Of a DNA stretch of 64,000 bases, positions 61,716 through 64,000 are shown one piece after another (the first letter of the stretch is position 1; each line of letters starts with the position of its first letter). This DNA comes from Clostridia bacterium (lineage in GTDB: Bacteria; Bacillota; Clostridia; Christensenellales; UBA3700). The DNA lies in the NCBI GenBank assembly GCA_029061605.1, contig JAIDRT010000053.1, positions 1 through 64,000 of the forward strand, written 5' to 3'. The notes below the pieces were generated by a model. The model ran no database searches. It saw only the letters and a list, made by a program, of their open reading frames with translations, and was not told where the DNA came from. The position numbers were made by a program, and so were the translations under genes.

Positions 61716-63197
61716 ATGAAATCTTTCAAATCAAAAAAGTCCAAAGCGCTTTTGACTTGCTTGGCAGTAATTCTTATTGTCAGCATTCTTTGCGTAACTT
61801 TGGCAGGCTGTAAAAAACCTCTGGCAGGCGAAACTCCTCTTGGCGTTTACTTTGTAGGCGACTTCCAAAAGGACGTGACTCCAGAGAAACTTGCAGAGAT
61901 CACAAAATCTGGCGAAGAAATAGTCAGCATTGAAAAGGCTTTGGAAGCGGCTGAAATTAATTACAATAGCGACCCCGCTGCCGCTGCTGCTGCTATCTAT
62001 GCCGTTGCAGTCACCAACTACAATAACGTGACGCAAACCGGTTATTACGTTCTTACTGACGCTTTGGTAAACGCAAGAGAGACAAACGTCGGATCTGCAG
62101 AAGTAGGCATAAGAAGTACTTATTCTTCTTTTACTGGTAAAAACGGCAGTTTCTCTCAAACAGTTTCAGGCGTAACTAAACTTGAAGGTCTTGGTTCTTT
62201 TGTTGAGAGCCTCAGATCAAACTTTGGTTACAATATCCAAAGTTTTAACAACTCTACGTTTGCCGCAAACAGACGCGGATCTAACGGCGGCGCTCAATTC
62301 CCTTCTGAATCCGACGACGCAAACGTATACAAGTATATTCTTGGAGCATACAACGATGATTTGTCAAGCACCAATAAAGGCAAAAGCGTAAGTATCGTTG
62401 CTGCAAACAAAGCATCAGACGAAAAGCCTATGCCAGAGTATGAACAGGCTGAAGGAGCAAAATATCCTGATAATTCCACCCTTGCAGGAAAGAATCTTCC
62501 TGAATTCAATAAGAACAGAAAGGCTTGGGAGCCTCTCAATAGAATCCCAACTAGAATCTGGGACGGTGATAATATCGTAGAAAATCACGCTGTCGTAGAA
62601 GGCACGAGATACAGTTACGGAACTTACGGCGCAGGCTTTGCGGTATATGATTTTAGCAGACCTGAATACCTTTCCAATGACACAAAAGTAACGTATAATG
62701 CAGAACTTGATTTGTGGACGGTTGAAGTTGCTGTTAAGTCGGATTTCGTACAGCAGGCTTGTGAATTTGCAGCAGGCGATCTAGTAAAAGACACCAAAGA
62801 TTACATAGGTCTTAAAAATGCCGCTTATACCGAGATCTCTTGTAGATTTGAAGTTTACGGTGACGGACTTATCAAATCAATGCAAAAAAGAGACGTATTG
62901 AACTCTAATGAAAAGTGTCCTTTGACTGTTGCCGGAGGTATACTTGGAGACTGTAAAGGCGGCGGAACTTCTTCCAATACCGCTACAATGGCATTCAGTT
63001 ATTCCGACAGTGATACTGATGCAAATAGATTGGCTGCGCTTTATTGGCCAGAACTTGGAGCAGAAAAAATATTCAAGGACGCTAAGGCAGATACCAACTT
63101 CAAACTTGACTTGTCAAGTTACGATAACTTCAGCGACTATAAACCTGTCGTAAACGATTTATTGCAATCTTTCAAAAACTTGTTTGAGAAAAAATAA
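61716..63197 (+). CDS. Lipoprotein of unknown function
   Basis: A 493-residue lipoprotein with a clear signal peptide and lipobox (CVTLAGC at about residue 32). The mature part has an alanine run (about 88-93) and is rich in Asn, Ser, Thr and Gly, with segments such as GYYVLTDALVNARETN and YSYGTYGAGFAVYDFSRPEY. The later part (320-400, WTVEVAVKSDFVQQACEF) looks like a beta-rich binding domain. I recognise no family. AGAGGTG lies before the ATG. It lies alone between nagA and a sugar-kinase-like gene, so a role in sugar binding is possible but not shown. Confidence 0.85.
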   Translation: MKSFKSKKSKALLTCLAVILIVSILCVTLAGCKKPLAGETPLGVYFVGDFQKDVTPEKLAEITKSGEEIVSIEKALEAAEINYNSDPAAAAAAIYAVAVTNYNNVTQTGYYVLTDALVNARETNVGSAEVGIRSTYSSFTGKNGSFSQTVSGVTKLEGLGSFVESLRSNFGYNIQSFNNSTFAANRRGSNGGAQFPSESDDANVYKYILGAYNDDLSSTNKGKSVSIVAANKASDEKPMPEYEQAEGAKYPDNSTLAGKNLPEFNKNRKAWEPLNRIPTRIWDGDNIVENHAVVEGTRYSYGTYGAGFAVYDFSRPEYLSNDTKVTYNAELDLWTVEVAVKSDFVQQACEFAAGDLVKDTKDYIGLKNAAYTEISCRFEVYGDGLIKSMQKRDVLNSNEKCPLTVAGGILGDCKGGGTSSNTATMAFSYSDSDTDANRLAALYWPELGAEKIFKDAKADTNFKLDLSSYDNFSDYKPVVNDLLQSFKNLFEKK

Positions 63198-63211
63198 TCG
63201 AACTGCAACTA

Positions 63212-63237
63212 AGTACACACGGGCAACCGTGTGTACT
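63212..63237 (+). terminator. Strong GCAA-loop hairpin after the lipoprotein gene
   Basis: AGTACACACGG pairs perfectly with CCGTGTGTACT around a GCAA tetraloop, 14 bases after the stop codon. There is no T run directly after it. Confidence 0.6.
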
Positions 63238-63248
63238 CATTGCAAAGA

Positions 63249-63305
63249 AAATAAAGATTTTTACGCGGCAACTTCCCCAACCTTGCTCCGTAAAAATCTT
63301 TATTT
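63249..63305 (+). promoter_or_regulatory. 17-bp perfect stem with 23-base loop before the kinase-like gene
   Basis: AAATAAAGATTTTTACG at 63249-63265 is the exact reverse complement of 63289-63305; the loop of 23 bases is C-rich. The right arm ends in TTTATTT and lies 30 bases before the next start codon. It may be a terminator for the lipoprotein gene, or a leader element of the kinase-like gene. Confidence 0.55.
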
Positions 63306-63335
63306 AAATAACAATATAAAAATATAAAGGTAAGT

Positions 63336-64000
63336 ATGGTAAAATACGACATAGCAAAAAAATTTAACCTTTCTGGCGAAATTGATAGCATTACGCCGTA
63401 TGGAGAAGGACATATCAACGATACTTTTCTTGTCACAATCAAGAACTCTTCCGCGCAATACATATTGCAAAGACTTAATACGAAGATTTTTTCAAACTAC
63501 CGCGGTTTGATGGACAACATTCAAAAAGTAACGTCAGTATTGTACAACATAGTGCAATCGCAAGGCGGAGACGTTGACAGAGAATGTATGAGACTTATTC
63601 CCACTCTAGATGGAAAGTCATATTATACAAGCGGCAGTGACTGCTGGAGAGTGTATCTATTTGTCAAAGATACGGTAGTGTATCAAGTAATTGACTCCCC
63701 TGACGTATTTGAAAATACTGGCGAAGCATTTGGAAAATTCATCGCAAGGCTTGACGGATTTGATGCCAACACGCTTTGCGAAGTCATACCAAACTTCCAT
63801 AATACTGTTGATAGATACAACAAATTCTTGACGGCAATAGAACAAAATAAAAGCAACAGAGCGCAGTTTGTTAAAGAAGAAATTGATTTTGTCAAGAAGA
63901 GAGCCGACAAACTTTCTGTGATAGTAGACGCTCTCAACAGCAAGCAAATTCCATTGCGCGTAACTCACAATGACACCAAGATAAACAACGTGCTTATTGA
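63336..64000 (+). CDS. N-acetylhexosamine-kinase-like phosphotransferase, partial
   Basis: Translated by hand: the frame opens at ATG 63336, with AAAGG seven bases upstream, and stays open for 221 codons to the right edge. The protein starts MVKYDIAKKFNLSGEIDSI and shows YGEGHINDTFLV, a glycine-rich nucleotide loop, YILQRLNTKIF, and near the edge the catalytic loop LRVTHNDTKINNVLI of the aminoglycoside-phosphotransferase superfamily. This pattern is that of N-acetylhexosamine 1-kinase (NahK)-type proteins, which phosphorylate GlcNAc or GalNAc. The C-terminal third lies outside the window. Confidence 0.85.
   Translation, partial: MVKYDIAKKFNLSGEIDSITPYGEGHINDTFLVTIKNSSAQYILQRLNTKIFSNYRGLMDNIQKVTSVLYNIVQSQGGDVDRECMRLIPTLDGKSYYTSGSDCWRVYLFVKDTVVYQVIDSPDVFENTGEAFGKFIARLDGFDANTLCEVIPNFHNTVDRYNKFLTAIEQNKSNRAQFVKEEIDFVKKRADKLSVIVDALNSKQIPLRVTHNDTKINNVLI

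Noticed and set aside
61511-61786. 91-codon minus-strand frame
   Set aside because: It covers the lipoprotein promoter and signal peptide region on the other strand and has a biased hydrophobic composition from AT-rich DNA.
1-64000. CRISPR array or tRNA/rRNA genes
   Set aside because: No regularly spaced repeats and no cloverleaf or rRNA-like sequence were found on reading both strands.

Overview
The window looks like a chromosomal segment of an anaerobic, spore-forming member of the Clostridia (Bacillota), probably an uncultured lineage. The evidence is a tricistronic GerA/GerB/GerC germinant receptor operon, a rubrerythrin, a TrpR-like YerC protein, lipoproteins with Gram-positive signal peptides, strong AGGAG-type ribosome binding sites, and many sigma-A promoters with TTGACA/TATAAT hexamers spaced by exactly 17 bases. 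The left 20 kb is AT-rich and looks accessory. The species cannot be named from this sequence.

Region 1 (1-20,070) is a defence-like island. A minus-strand operon (about 7,220 to the left edge) encodes an SNF2-type helicase, a DUF4391-type protein, a GHKL ATPase, a beta-class type III Mod-like DNA methyltransferase and a small zinc-ribbon protein that runs off the window. Divergent from it is a 1,489-residue protein with an N-terminal nuclease-like domain, a STAND-type NTPase and a long helical C-terminus (Avs-like architecture). Facing it, and sharing a bidirectional terminator, is a second minus-strand operon. It holds a giant DnaQ-RecQ-UvrD fusion helicase followed by a reverse transcriptase-nitrilase of the DRT1/UG1 type. 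The RT gene is split into two frames by a perfect 11-bp tandem duplication (14,689-14,710). Deleting one copy restores a continuous reading frame through the RT fingers region.

Region 2 (20,070-24,350) has a gene-poor 0.8-kb stretch, a MacB-like ATPase-permease fusion and a TM2-domain protein.

Region 3 (24,512-37,931) is a 13-gene capsule/exopolysaccharide operon from one strong promoter. It carries an EpsN/PglE-like aminotransferase, a GNAT-like protein, a PglC-like sugar transferase fused to a GT2 glycosyltransferase, LicD, GT2, Wzy, an IspD-like cytidylyltransferase, an SDR, Wzx and rfbABDC (dTDP-L-rhamnose). The pieces suggest a polymer with rhamnose, an amino sugar start and a phospho-polyol or phosphocholine-type decoration.

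Region 4 (38,000-49,455) is mixed housekeeping and envelope: a GH20 hexosaminidase, three small membrane proteins (two with zinc ribbons), a short gene predicted to be leaderless, an acetyltransferase, a membrane-anchored phosphoesterase with a PQQ-type propeller, thioredoxin, rubrerythrin, a YdeI-family protein and a DUF5050-like lipoprotein.

Region 5 (49,578-64,000) has an amino-acid ABC transporter operon whose binding protein appears circularly permuted, then yerC-like, GH2 beta-mannosidase, the ger operon, an esterase, nagA, a lipoprotein of unknown function and the start of an N-acetylhexosamine-kinase-like gene. GH20, GH2, NagA and the kinase together suggest salvage of host or dietary N-glycan/chitin-type amino sugars. 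No rRNA, tRNA, CRISPR array, transposase or phage structural gene was seen.
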